NCBI GenBank assembly: GCA_964369235.1
Contig: CAYJEQ010000020.1
Span: 1 to 34,536, forward strand
Length of the DNA stretch: 34,536 nucleotides
Direction of reading: 5' to 3'
Source: CAYJEQ01 sp964369235
Lineage (GTDB): Bacteria; Bacillota; Clostridia; Oscillospirales; Ruminococcaceae
Positions 15,250 to 23,556 of the stretch are shown in pieces. The notes below the pieces were generated by a model that made no database searches, was not told the origin of the DNA, and saw only the letters and a list, made by a program, of their open reading frames with translations. The first letter of the stretch is position 1, and the number at the start of each line of letters is the position of its first letter. The translations under genes were made by a program, and so were the position numbers.

Positions 15250-16815
15250 CTATCGTCCTACTACACCAGTTTGATTAATTAGTTTGTCCAGCATCTCATC
15301 TAGCACAGTTACCAGTCTTGAAGCTGCGTTGTAGGAGCTTTGATATTTCATAAGATCCATAACCTCTTCATCCTGATTTACAGCAGATATAGAATCTCTG
15401 GAATCCTGTATCTGACTTACCAGTGTTAACTGAGTATCCAGTCTTGAAGATGTGGCTTTTCTGTCCACTGCCTGAACATTCTGTATATTGTCATAAGCCC
15501 CCTGAATACTTCCTTTAAATACCGATATAAATGCTCCTGTAGCATCGGTATAGCCAAAGTCATACTCATCTGTCTGTAGGGCTGAAATCATTTTCAGTAC
15601 ATTGTCATAAGCTGTTGATGTATCAGTACCACCTGCACCTTCAGCATGGCTTCTATTAATAATAACTTCGCTTTTTGCCCAAGCATCGCTTATTTTAATA
15701 TTCTGTGCTGTAAAAACACCTGAGCCGTCTAATGTATCAAATAACACATTAGTGCCATCAATAGGATTGCCTGCTGCATCTCTCTCAGCATTTAACTCAT
15801 TCATTGTTGTTGCCATTTGACTAACAAAAGCATCAAACATTTTTTCGTAATAAGGAATACCTCTAACATCACTGCCGTCAAACTCTCCAGCTTTATTTAG
15901 CATATCAAGGCTACCCTTTAACACACCATCAACTAGTTTGTCTGTAACATCGGTTGTAGTACCTGCTGTATCTGTTACACTCATGGAGTAAGGAGATTCT
16001 GTGCCACCCATTGCCATGCTACCAAATTCATCATCGTTAATTAGCATATGCTCAACACCATCTGCATCGGTAAATGTAAGTTCCATTGTAGGTGCATCAA
16101 TTGTTGGGTTAGGATCATCTATGTATTTTACCTCAATAGGTAGAAACTGAGCTAATTCATCTAGTAGTACATTTCTCTGATCTTCTAGTTCTAGTGTAGG
16201 TTTATTTAAAACCTGACTGTGCTTAATTGTAGAGTTAAGCAGGCTAATAGACTCTAATATTCCATTAATATCAGGAACATTGGAATCCTGTAGCTTTGTT
16301 ACCATATCTTCTTCTATCTGAGCTAGGGCATCTGCATTCTGACTAATAGCATTTAACAGCACAGAAAAGGATGATCTAACTACAGCATCTATACTAGAGT
16401 CTGAAGTTGTATGGGTGTTAGCCATAGTTGTAAGCTGTGATATTATATCATTAAAAGCAGCACGAATAGCTGTGCTATCTGTTTCATCAAATATATTACC
16501 AATCTCCTCTAGGACACCGTCCATTGCGTCGGTTGTACCTAGGGAAACTAGCTCATTTCTAAACTGCATGTCTAAAAAAGGATCCCTAATCTGGATAATC
16601 CCATGGGACATAACCCCTTGACCTGCAGAAGTTGAAAATGTAGTTGTAGCTTTTGTAGAGCTTGACGCAGCTATGCTGGTAAGATCCACCCTCTGTCTTG
16701 TATATCCTTCTGTATTTATATTAGCTAGGTTTTGACCTGCTACATCAATGCCCCACTGGCTTGCCATTAGAGCAGATTGAGCAGTTGTAAATGTTGCAAA
16801 AGTTGATCTAATCAT
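15250..16815 (-). CDS. flgK: Flagellar hook-associated protein 1 FlgK
   Basis: The first hook-filament junction protein, 521 residues from the ATG at 16815. The rod-type signature 'GQNLANINTEGYTRQ' is near residue 32, and the C-terminal 'YQSSYNAASRLVTVLDEMLDKLI' matches the family's terminal helix. An in-frame ATG at 16827 is one base from the SD GAAAGG, so the ATG at 16815, where family members begin (M-I-R-S-T-F), is preferred although its spacing of 13 is long. It sits between flgN, encoding its export chaperone, and flgL. Confidence 0.94.
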   Translation of the reverse strand: MIRSTFATFTTAQSALMASQWGIDVAGQNLANINTEGYTRQRVDLTSIAASSSTKATTTFSTSAGQGVMSHGIIQIRDPFLDMQFRNELVSLGTTDAMDGVLEEIGNIFDETDSTAIRAAFNDIISQLTTMANTHTTSDSSIDAVVRSSFSVLLNAISQNADALAQIEEDMVTKLQDSNVPDINGILESISLLNSTIKHSQVLNKPTLELEDQRNVLLDELAQFLPIEVKYIDDPNPTIDAPTMELTFTDADGVEHMLINDDEFGSMAMGGTESPYSMSVTDTAGTTTDVTDKLVDGVLKGSLDMLNKAGEFDGSDVRGIPYYEKMFDAFVSQMATTMNELNAERDAAGNPIDGTNVLFDTLDGSGVFTAQNIKISDAWAKSEVIINRSHAEGAGGTDTSTAYDNVLKMISALQTDEYDFGYTDATGAFISVFKGSIQGAYDNIQNVQAVDRKATSSRLDTQLTLVSQIQDSRDSISAVNQDEEVMDLMKYQSSYNAASRLVTVLDEMLDKLINQTGVVGR

Positions 16816-16908
16816 AATTATGACCATGCCTTTCTATAATCTGAATATTTTGAGGGCTTTGGGAAGCAAATTTCTGTTCTGGACAGAAAAAGTTCATCCT
16901 CAAAAAAA

Positions 16909-17355
16909 TTATACTCTTTTTTCAGTAAATTTTATGGATCTATTTAACTCATCTATACCATGTGTACTCTGTCCACCCTGTTTTACTAGATTATTATTAA
17001 TCTGTCTTAGGTTTAGCTTAATGCTTTTTTGTACACTATCGTGGACAATCTGAAATCCCTGTATCTCACGACTTAATAAATCAAAGTAAGGCACCATATT
17101 CTGCTGTTCCTCTGGGGACATTGCATCTAACATCTGCTGAAAAGACAGATTTTCCATACCCATTTCTTTTTGCAGTTTTTCTCTTTTTAACTCTGCGCCT
17201 TTAAGACGCATAATGATGGATTGTTCTTTTGTCATACAGGCCTCTATAGTTGCTACCTGATTATTTTTTGAGGCTTGTAGCTTTACCTGTGCAATTGATG
17301 TCAGTTCTCTAAATATTGAAATTAGTTCTTCTATAACAGTTTTAAATTCTTTCAC
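16909..17355 (-). CDS. flgN: Flagellar export chaperone FlgN
   Basis: A 148-residue, nearly all-helical cytoplasmic protein, charged and rich in Lys/Glu/Gln, of the FlgN family. These bind FlgK and FlgL before export. The position between flgM and flgK, the size and the helical pattern ('LISIFRELTSIAQVKLQA', 'KEQSIIMRLKGAELKREKLQ') support the call. No enzymatic motif is present. FlgN proteins diverge strongly, so the neighbourhood carries much of the weight. Confidence 0.85.
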   Translation of the reverse strand: MKEFKTVIEELISIFRELTSIAQVKLQASKNNQVATIEACMTKEQSIIMRLKGAELKREKLQKEMGMENLSFQQMLDAMSPEEQQNMVPYFDLLSREIQGFQIVHDSVQKSIKLNLRQINNNLVKQGGQSTHGIDELNRSIKFTEKRV

Positions 17356-17369
17356 TAATATTAGCTCCC

Positions 17370-17669
17370 TTAAAATAACATCATTTTTTCTGCTATTGCT
17401 TCTGGATTAATCTTGTAGTTACCACTAGCAATCTCTTGGCTAAGTCTATTTAGTTTATCTTCACTGGTTTCTTCTCTTACCTGTACTTTTACTGTTTTTG
17501 CCATTTGTTCTGTCATAAGTTTTTCTTCTACATCTCTTTTGTTAGAGGAAATGAAAATTTCATCAAACTGTCCACCCTTAGTCATAGTAATTGTTGTTTT
17601 ATTTGCCGTGGGTGTTCCAGTAATCTTATTAGTAATGTAATTATTTATATTGTCCATAGAAATTCCCAT
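17370..17669 (-). CDS. flgM: Anti-sigma-28 factor FlgM
   Basis: Binds sigma-28 and holds back late flagellar genes until it is exported through the finished hook. The protein has 99 residues: a disordered, Thr/Lys-rich N-terminal half, and a C-terminal half with the family pattern 'EDKLNRLSQEIASGNYKI' followed by 'PEAIAEKMMLF'. The start at 17669 has GAAAGGGGA at six bases. First gene of the operon, preceded by a candidate sigma-28 promoter, the usual autoregulatory arrangement. Confidence 0.9.
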   Translation of the reverse strand: MGISMDNINNYITNKITGTPTANKTTITMTKGGQFDEIFISSNKRDVEEKLMTEQMAKTVKVQVREETSEDKLNRLSQEIASGNYKINPEAIAEKMMLF

Positions 17670-17715
17670 AAAAATTCCCCTTTCTTGCTATATTTGTTAT
17701 AGCTATTCGCTTCTA

Positions 17716-17725
17716 NNNNNNNNNN
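17716..17725. other. Assembly gap (10 N)
   Basis: A run of ten N between flgM and its promoter. The six bases CTTCTA lie on both sides, so the contigs may really overlap and the true gap may be zero or negative. Spacing between promoter and gene is therefore uncertain. Confidence 0.9.
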
Positions 17726-17736
17726 CTTCTACATAT

Positions 17737-17763
17737 CTATCGTCACAATCTAGACAAAATTAA
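17737..17763 (-). promoter_or_regulatory. Candidate sigma-28 promoter for flgM operon
   Basis: On the minus strand TTAA (17763-17760), a 15-nt spacer, then GACGATAG (17744-17737). The flagellar sigma consensus is TAAA-N15-GCCGATAT. The -35 box overlaps the stop codon of the upstream gene. The fliD promoter at 22342-22368 has the same form, which strengthens both calls. Confidence 0.72.
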
Positions 17764-19091
17764 GTATTTTTTTTGAATTTAACTAGGTTTTTAAAGGTTT
17801 TTCTAGCTTTTTTGAAAATACTACCAACCAATTGTACAAGATTACTAATGTGACTTTTTATAAATTTTGTAACCTTAATAAACCAATCCTGTAACTGTTT
17901 GCCTGTATTTATTATACAAATTCTTGCAGGCTTGGTTACATCAATAAATTTACTATAAGCGAATTTAACATTTCTTGCCACCGACCTAAATCCTATCCTA
18001 AATAGCCTTATTACCCAAAAAACAGGTAGTAATTTAGGGTGTTTTTTTAAAATTTCAAACATTCCGTCCATATACTCTATAGGAGGCATTATCCATTCTA
18101 ACGCTTGTTTTTTTCGCTTTTCGCTTAATTCTTTATCATATTTATCAGAAAGTTCTATTATAAGTGGCAGTATGCTACCACATAATTCTCGCTGTTTTGT
18201 GCCTTTGGACATTATATATTCTTCCATTGCCCCAAAGAGTTGATTGTTCTCTGGAAATAGCATTCCACCAAACCAAAATGCCCCTAGCTGAATTAATAAT
18301 GTATGGAATTTATTTATATCCAGTCCATCCATTATTTTGTTAATCTGGGTAAAATCCAACTGCTCATATACCTTAAGGTAGTAGCACCATATATCTAATA
18401 CATCTCGTATATCAAGTCTACCCTTAGCAAATTCCTCTGCACCTAGTGACACTACATAGACATAAAAATCTTCTGGTGACATTACCTTAATATACTCATA
18501 TCCCTCTAAAGAGGGGTATTTTTTCATAGGTGTAATAAAATGCTTCTTTATTTTTGATCCTTCAAAATTCAGCTGATTATATACATGCACCAGTACCCCT
18601 GGGCTTTTATAGTAGGCTTCATAGCCTTCTTCGTTATTAATCTGTTTGTCATATCCCTGTTTTGTAAATATCTTTTCTATCTGTGATGATTTGCCTTTTT
18701 CCACCAGTAAATCCACTGTTTTAAGCTCTTTCATCTCTGGCATAGGATAGTATTCCTTAAATGTATACCCCTTTATTACCATTACATATACCTTAGCGCT
18801 CTCAAATCCCTCTAAAAGCTCTGGTATAGCTCCCATATATCTATTATGATTTCGCACTGATTGTTGGTATTTATCGGTGAATTTATTCTTCCAACCTGTT
18901 TCCTGACTACTATCCATACATATAGTGCCATAAAAAAGTATATTTGAAAGATTATGATAATCCGCAGTTTTATAAACACTATCCCATTTAGGATTTTGTT
19001 GCCATTTGGGAATTTCTTCTTCATTTATAATTGCACTAATTAACTCAAACATACACTGGTTATCATAATTTCTTATTTTAGAACTGCTCAT
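17760..19091 (-). CDS. Nucleotidyltransferase-like protein (resembles PF14907) with altered metal site
   Basis: A 443-residue protein starting at 19091, where AAGGAGAG sits eight bases upstream. The frame is open to 19166, but without a better SD. Residues about 100-135 match the family core: 'VIKGYTFKEYYP' then 'KELKTVDLLV', corresponding to K-G...YP...R-x-x-x-D-[IV]-D-L-L. The first aspartate of the expected D-x-D is Thr125, and only Asp127 remains, so activity is doubtful. The C-terminal 100 residues are basic and amphipathic ('KKARKTFKNLVKFKKN'), possibly membrane- or nucleic-acid-associating. It lies between the fliD-fliS cluster and flgM. I infer a flagellar link, perhaps filament modification, only from position. 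Confidence 0.6.
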   Translation of the reverse strand: MSSSKIRNYDNQCMFELISAIINEEEIPKWQQNPKWDSVYKTADYHNLSNILFYGTICMDSSQETGWKNKFTDKYQQSVRNHNRYMGAIPELLEGFESAKVYVMVIKGYTFKEYYPMPEMKELKTVDLLVEKGKSSQIEKIFTKQGYDKQINNEEGYEAYYKSPGVLVHVYNQLNFEGSKIKKHFITPMKKYPSLEGYEYIKVMSPEDFYVYVVSLGAEEFAKGRLDIRDVLDIWCYYLKVYEQLDFTQINKIMDGLDINKFHTLLIQLGAFWFGGMLFPENNQLFGAMEEYIMSKGTKQRELCGSILPLIIELSDKYDKELSEKRKKQALEWIMPPIEYMDGMFEILKKHPKLLPVFWVIRLFRIGFRSVARNVKFAYSKFIDVTKPARICIINTGKQLQDWFIKVTKFIKSHISNLVQLVGSIFKKARKTFKNLVKFKKNT

Positions 19092-19140
19092 ATACCAAAC
19101 TCTCCTTGCACACTCTGGCAAAACCATCTTTAATAATATA

Positions 19141-19167
19141 ATTGGGGTGATATAAAACCACCCCAAT
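19141..19167 (-). terminator. Hairpin after the fliT-like gene
   Basis: ATTGGGGTG/CACCCCAAT is a perfect 9-bp stem with a 9-nt loop, 21 nt after the stop of the gene upstream. The tail on the minus strand is TATATTATT, only partly U, so termination may be partial and let transcripts reach the next gene. Confidence 0.6.
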
Positions 19168-19188
19168 CACAAAGTAAATCATTTAAAT

Positions 19189-19593
19189 TTAATTATAGTA
19201 GGAGTCTTTTCCTATGAGTCTATTACTTAGTGCTTTATCCATCTCCACAGTTTTACTCCAGATAATTTTGGATAAATCCACCTGTTCCTTTATAGGTTTA
19301 AAGCTTTCCTCTTGTCTATATCCACTTTTTTCGTAGTCGCCCTTTACTAGTAGCATAAAGTTAGCTACATCAATACTATGGTATTTTCTAGCTAATCTCT
19401 CTATGGACATTCTACAGTCGGATACCTTTTCCATAGCTATCCCTCGTGCTTTTAAGGCGTCCTTTACCAAGGTTCTTTCGTCGCTATTTATACAGTCCCT
19501 TAGCTCCTTAGTGGTGTTGTAAACCTCGCACACATGGCGATACTGTTCCTTTAAGATAGCTACTACTTCTGATACAAACTGATTATTTTCCAT
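19189..19593 (-). CDS. FliT-like flagellar protein (hypothetical)
   Basis: A 134-residue, mostly helical, charged protein with no signal peptide and no enzymatic motif. It begins 3 nt after fliS in the fliD-fliS transcript, the place where fliT, the FliD export chaperone, usually lies. Its sequence ('VVAILKEQYRHVCEVYNTTKELRDCI', 'MEKVSDCRMSIERLARKY') is not clearly recognisable as FliT. The name rests on position, size and helical content. It could equally be a lineage-specific flagellar accessory. Confidence 0.55.
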   Translation of the reverse strand: MENNQFVSEVVAILKEQYRHVCEVYNTTKELRDCINSDERTLVKDALKARGIAMEKVSDCRMSIERLARKYHSIDVANFMLLVKGDYEKSGYRQEESFKPIKEQVDLSKIIWSKTVEMDKALSNRLIGKDSYYN

Positions 19594-19596
19594 AGT

Positions 19597-19968
19597 TTAT
19601 ACCACCTTGCTAGCTTCTTTAAAAGCATCTCTAAACTGGATAACAAAAGGCTCAATTTCTTTGATTATCTCTTTACGCCTTCCACTTTGTAATCTAGCTA
19701 ATTGATACTGTAAAAATTCATAAAGTCTAGATATTTCCTCAGCAATAGGATAGCTTTTATCCAGTGTTATTTCAAGATGCTTTACTATCTCCTTGCATCT
19801 TGTCACAGACTGGTCAAACATAGCAAAATCCCCATTATCTAAGGCAAACTCAGCTCTCTTTAATCTTTTTAACAGTTCATCATATAATACAATTAGAAGC
19901 TCTGAGTTGGTCATTGTATTAATAGATTGTGTTTTGTATTGTTCATAACCATTTCTGTTCAAAATCAT
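19597..19968 (-). CDS. fliS: Flagellar export chaperone FliS
   Basis: Binds flagellin in the cytoplasm and keeps it from polymerising before export. The protein has 123 residues from the ATG at 19968, with SD GGAAG five bases upstream. An upstream in-frame TTG at 19980 is inside that SD region and unlikely. The FliS signature 'YEQYKTQSINTMTNSELLIVLYDELLKRL' opens the protein, and four helices follow. It directly follows fliD by 19 nt. Confidence 0.95.
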   Translation of the reverse strand: MILNRNGYEQYKTQSINTMTNSELLIVLYDELLKRLKRAEFALDNGDFAMFDQSVTRCKEIVKHLEITLDKSYPIAEEISRLYEFLQYQLARLQSGRRKEIIKEIEPFVIQFRDAFKEASKVV

Positions 19969-19987
19969 TCCTACTTCCAATTAATTA

Positions 19988-22276
19988 TTAAGCAAACATT
20001 GATGATAGATAACTGCTCTGGGTGTTCATATTGGATATCAGTGTTTCAAGAGCTGTAAACTCCTGAATATATCTATCTTCCTCTGTTTGCAGTAAGTCGT
20101 TTAGATTTTTAATATAATCGTCTAGATCATCTAACTCCTGCTGCATACTATTTGTTAGCACTGTGGAAGGAGCAAGGCTAGACCCTGCACGATCAACAAA
20201 TATACCTTTATCAGCACCTGTTGTCTGAGCATATCTGTCCATTATATCCTTCATACTGTTTACAAGACCGCTACTACCGTCTGTTCCTGTTGATAATAGC
20301 TCTCTTACATTTTCACTATCAGTTTCCATAGCCTCTGTAAACTTATTCTCATCAAAAATTAACTTACCATTATCCTGATAGTTAGAAGAAACTGTAATTC
20401 CAATCTCTTCAAAAGCCTGATACATATTACTTGGTAGGATAAATCTAAGATCGTCTAGCATATTTCTAACATCTGTGTCATTATATAGTAGACCTTCCTT
20501 AGCTTTTTCTTCCCAGTTTTCTATTTCGCTTTCGCTCATCTCTTCTTTTTGCGCATCTGTAAGTGGCTGATAATCTCGGTCATATCTTGTATTAACTGCA
20601 CTAGCCAGCTCGTCAATGATACTATTGTATTCCTCAATCATATCCTTAACAATTTCGGTTGTGTTCTCAATATCTACTGTTGTCTCAAAGGTTATAGCTT
20701 CAGTGCCTTCAATATAATTACCACTAGCATCATAGCCAAACTCACCCTTAACACCAACAGTCAAACCATCTACTGTAAAGGAGTTACTATCTCTTACAAT
20801 TTCAATAGCTTCATCAGATCCTTCATACTGCACTCTTATAACAGCATCTTGACCTTCCTGTACTGTTAATCCAGCTGCGCCACCGAATAGTGCCTCAGAT
20901 ACTGATCCACCAAGGCTAATCTCACCACTTGCACCTTTTTGAGTAGAGGTAATGGAGAATTTATCTGTTTCAGACTGATAGCTAATCTCAATTTCCAACT
21001 CTTCAATTCCATTAATTGTATTCATAATTTCAGAAACAGAGCTATCCCATGTAAGACCATGATCTGCTAGATTAACCTCTACACCATTATTGCTAATAAT
21101 CATATCACCTGTTGCAGCTGCAGCATTTTTTAGCCCTGAATCTGCAATAGAAGCAGTTGTGTTTACTCTGTTAGATGTTCCAGCAGCAATGCCGAAAATT
21201 CCATCTTCACTTACTAGATCAGAACTTCCTGAGATAACAAGTGTTGAGCTATTATCGGTATTAGACCCAGCTGAAGCTCCTGGAATTGTAGTTTGAAAAG
21301 ATAGACGGTTTTCTTCGTAGCTAACCTCTATTCTACCATTACCAAAGGCTGAGTTAAGCTGTTTTTGAATATCTTCTGCCATAGCTGTAGCATCAGCGTA
21401 TGAACCTAAAGTTATGGTTTCTGATTTACCATTATAGGTAAATGTTAAGCTCTGGCCTTCCATAGTTTCTGCAACTGTCTTGGTTTCAGTTAAAGTTGGA
21501 GCATCTGCTACTAAAGCTGTTGTGCCAATAGTAAGCTCTTTACCTTCTAGACCTAGATTTTTCAGTGTATCACCTGAGCCACTTACTATCTCAACATGGT
21601 TGCCATCACCAGTAAATGTTAAAGCACCACCGGAAACACCAACTGTTAAAGCACTTGCCAGTGTACCATCCTCTGCTGCTGCAACACTTACCTCTGAAAG
21701 TGCTTCGTTAATCCCAGCTGCAACACCCTCTGCTGTGCTATAGTCATGATCACCATCTAGTGTAATAGTGTAGGTGGTTTCACCATATTTAATTCTCATG
21801 GTGCTACCTTCCACTAGGTTTGTATCTATATTGCTATCAAATCCAGCTAGCTCACCTGTTTGTAAAACTTTATTGGATACACTATCAGAGATAGCTGTTT
21901 CATCTCTAGCCATAGATTTAACCCCAAGTATGGACATTGGGGATCCACTTACATTATTAGCTGTAGCAGAAATTTTATCACTATTAGCACCTAAACTAGA
22001 AACTCTATTACCTAAAAACAGGTTAGATGATAGTATATTAGATGATGAAGTAAAGGATGTGAATTTATCTGTAAAACTATAAACCTTGCTTATAAGATCC
22101 TGTAAAGCAGACTGTTCCCATTCTAAAGCTTGTTTTTCCTGTTCCTTTGACTCTATCTTTGTTCTAGTTGCAAGGGTCATCCCCTCGATTAATGAATCTC
22201 TATCTAGTCCACTGGCAAGACCGCCATAACCTTGTAAACTATTGCTATAAGAACTACTTACTGAACTTACTGACAT
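19988..22276 (-). CDS. fliD: Flagellar hook-associated protein 2 FliD (filament cap)
   Basis: Caps the growing filament and folds flagellin. The conserved N-terminal helix region contains 'YGGLASGLDRDSLIEGM', then 'EKQALEWEQSALQDLISKVYSF', and the C-terminal coiled coil ends 'YIQEFTALETLISNMNTQSSYLSSMF'. At 762 residues it is longer than the usual 450-550, the extra length being Gly/Ser/Thr-rich sequence in the exposed middle (about 140-500), where the family varies. AAGGAGG lies before the ATG. It has its own candidate sigma-28 promoter and leads a fliD-fliS-fliT-like unit. Confidence 0.95.
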   Translation of the reverse strand: MSVSSVSSSYSNSLQGYGGLASGLDRDSLIEGMTLATRTKIESKEQEKQALEWEQSALQDLISKVYSFTDKFTSFTSSSNILSSNLFLGNRVSSLGANSDKISATANNVSGSPMSILGVKSMARDETAISDSVSNKVLQTGELAGFDSNIDTNLVEGSTMRIKYGETTYTITLDGDHDYSTAEGVAAGINEALSEVSVAAAEDGTLASALTVGVSGGALTFTGDGNHVEIVSGSGDTLKNLGLEGKELTIGTTALVADAPTLTETKTVAETMEGQSLTFTYNGKSETITLGSYADATAMAEDIQKQLNSAFGNGRIEVSYEENRLSFQTTIPGASAGSNTDNSSTLVISGSSDLVSEDGIFGIAAGTSNRVNTTASIADSGLKNAAAATGDMIISNNGVEVNLADHGLTWDSSVSEIMNTINGIEELEIEISYQSETDKFSITSTQKGASGEISLGGSVSEALFGGAAGLTVQEGQDAVIRVQYEGSDEAIEIVRDSNSFTVDGLTVGVKGEFGYDASGNYIEGTEAITFETTVDIENTTEIVKDMIEEYNSIIDELASAVNTRYDRDYQPLTDAQKEEMSESEIENWEEKAKEGLLYNDTDVRNMLDDLRFILPSNMYQAFEEIGITVSSNYQDNGKLIFDENKFTEAMETDSENVRELLSTGTDGSSGLVNSMKDIMDRYAQTTGADKGIFVDRAGSSLAPSTVLTNSMQQELDDLDDYIKNLNDLLQTEEDRYIQEFTALETLISNMNTQSSYLSSMFA

Positions 22277-22341
22277 ATTAAATCCTCCTTGTGTACTTGT
22301 AATATATTAGTTGATTTGTTTTTATACACTCTATGGTTATT

Positions 22342-22368
22342 TTATCGACCAAAACTTATAAAAGTTAA
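22342..22368 (-). promoter_or_regulatory. Candidate sigma-28 promoter for fliD operon
   Basis: On the minus strand TTAA (22368-22365), a spacer of exactly 15 nt, then GTCGATAA (22349-22342), about 65 nt upstream of the fliD start. It matches the flagellar sigma consensus except at one base in each box, and has the same architecture as the site before flgM. Confidence 0.8.
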
Positions 22369-22452
22369 TAGCTACTATAGGCTAAATCCTTATGAATAGA
22401 GCTATTTTTTGTAAATATTTTATTACTAATATTTAGAAGTTTGAAAATATTC

Positions 22453-22481
22453 TTGACGACTATTACGGTTAGTGATATAGT
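22453..22481 (+). promoter_or_regulatory. Housekeeping (sigma-A) promoter of padR
   Basis: TTGACG (22453-22458), 17-nt spacer, TATAGT (22476-22481). The spacer contains ATTACGGT (22462-22469), a half-site of the palindrome downstream, so regulator binding would block polymerase. Confidence 0.85.
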
Positions 22482-22484
22482 TAT

Positions 22485-22501
22485 ATTACGGTAACCGTAA
22501 T
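22485..22501 (+). promoter_or_regulatory. Palindromic operator, probable PadR autoregulatory site
   Basis: ATTACGGT-A-ACCGTAAT is a perfect 8-bp inverted repeat at the likely transcription start, with a further ATTACGGT half-site 23 nt upstream. PadR-type repressors commonly bind such dyads in their own promoters. That this one does is inferred. Confidence 0.75.
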
Positions 22502-22509
22502 AGTAGGAG

Positions 22510-22839
22510 GTGGGTAGTATTCGTGACAATGCAAAGTCTGGAGCTTTAACTGAGGTGAGCTTTTTTATACTGTTATCCCTATACCAGCCACGACATGGCT
22601 ATAGCATTATGCAGTTTATAGAAAGTAAAACATCTGGCAGATTAATATTAGGAGCTGGCTCATTATATGGTGCTTTAACTAATCTGCAAGAAAAAGGCTA
22701 TATAACACCTTATGAAGTAGATAGCTCTAGTAGAAAAAAGCAATACCTAATTACTGATTCAGGTAAAGCTATTGTTGAAACAGAAAAGACAAGACTAGAG
22801 GAACTTATCAAAACAGCTAGAGAGATTACAGAGGATTAG
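22510..22839 (+). CDS. PadR family transcriptional regulator
   Basis: A winged-helix repressor, about 107-109 residues. The family core is clear: 'GALTEVSFFILLSLYQPRHGYSIMQFI', 'LYGALTNLQEKGYI' and 'KKQYLITDSGKAIVE'. The start is odd. GTG at 22510 overlaps the SD AGGAGG (22505-22510), no in-frame ATG exists before the conserved domain, and the codon at ideal distance (8 nt) is ATT at 22519, just before R-D-N-A-K. Either a rare AUU start is used or a base was changed. It is followed 39 nt later by a DUF2812 gene, the standard pair: PadR represses the unit until a signal, often membrane stress or a drug, releases it. Confidence 0.9.
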   Translation: MGSIRDNAKSGALTEVSFFILLSLYQPRHGYSIMQFIESKTSGRLILGAGSLYGALTNLQEKGYITPYEVDSSSRKKQYLITDSGKAIVETEKTRLEELIKTAREITED

Positions 22840-22878
22840 GTATATCCTTTGTAGTATTCAGAAAGGAATGGTAATACT

Positions 22879-23481
22879 ATGGTAAATAAATATAGATATT
22901 TCGGTGGTTTTTTAAATAGGCAAGAGAATTTTTTAAATAAAATGGCATCAAAAGGCTATAGGCTTATTAAAGTAGGAAAACTGAAATACACTTTCGAAAA
23001 AACTTTAGATAAGAGTTACCAATATGCTGTGGATTTTGTAGCTGATAAAAATCATCAGCAAAGTAGGGATTATAAATCTTTCCTAGAAGATATGGGCTAT
23101 AAGGTTTTTTATAAAAACTTAAATCTTGACCTATCATTATTTAAGGTTAAACTACGACCTATGTCAAACAAAGGTGGTAAGCTTGCCCATAGTGGCACTA
23201 CCTACAACAAAGAGCTTATCATTGTAGAGAAACTGACCAATAGCAGCGAATTTAAGCTACATACCACCAGAGAAGATAAGTTAAATTACTATAAAACCCT
23301 AAGAAACTTTAAACTTACACCACTAATTTTAAGTACAGGACTTTTTGCCTACATACTATATGATGGTATTGGCTTATCCCTTATAATGCTATTAGCAATT
23401 CTTATATTTGTGGAAAGTTTAATACCAGCACTACTCTATCAGTATGAGATTATAAAGCTAGGAAGAAGCAATTTAGAGTAA
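22879..23481 (+). CDS. DUF2812 domain membrane protein
   Basis: A 200-residue protein. The N-terminal half is a soluble DUF2812-type domain ('YRYFGGFLNRQENFLNKMASKGYRL', then 'VDFVADKN', 'YKSFLEDMGYKVFYKN'). Two hydrophobic segments lie at about 153-172 and 176-193, and a short basic tail closes it. DUF2812 proteins nearly always sit beside a PadR regulator, and their function is not established. It has GAAAGGA upstream and belongs to the padR transcript. Confidence 0.85.
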   Translation: MVNKYRYFGGFLNRQENFLNKMASKGYRLIKVGKLKYTFEKTLDKSYQYAVDFVADKNHQQSRDYKSFLEDMGYKVFYKNLNLDLSLFKVKLRPMSNKGGKLAHSGTTYNKELIIVEKLTNSSEFKLHTTREDKLNYYKTLRNFKLTPLILSTGLFAYILYDGIGLSLIMLLAILIFVESLIPALLYQYEIIKLGRSNLE

Positions 23482-23556
23482 ATATTGGTCGAAATTCTGT
23501 TGGGATAAAATAAAATTATAAGCTCTTAGTCAATACTTGGGGTGTAATTCCCTTGT

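Noticed and set aside
20549..22082. Several plus-strand frames opposite fliD
   Set aside because: They mirror the repetitive Ser/Thr/Gly codons of fliD and lack start signals. fliD has full family features.
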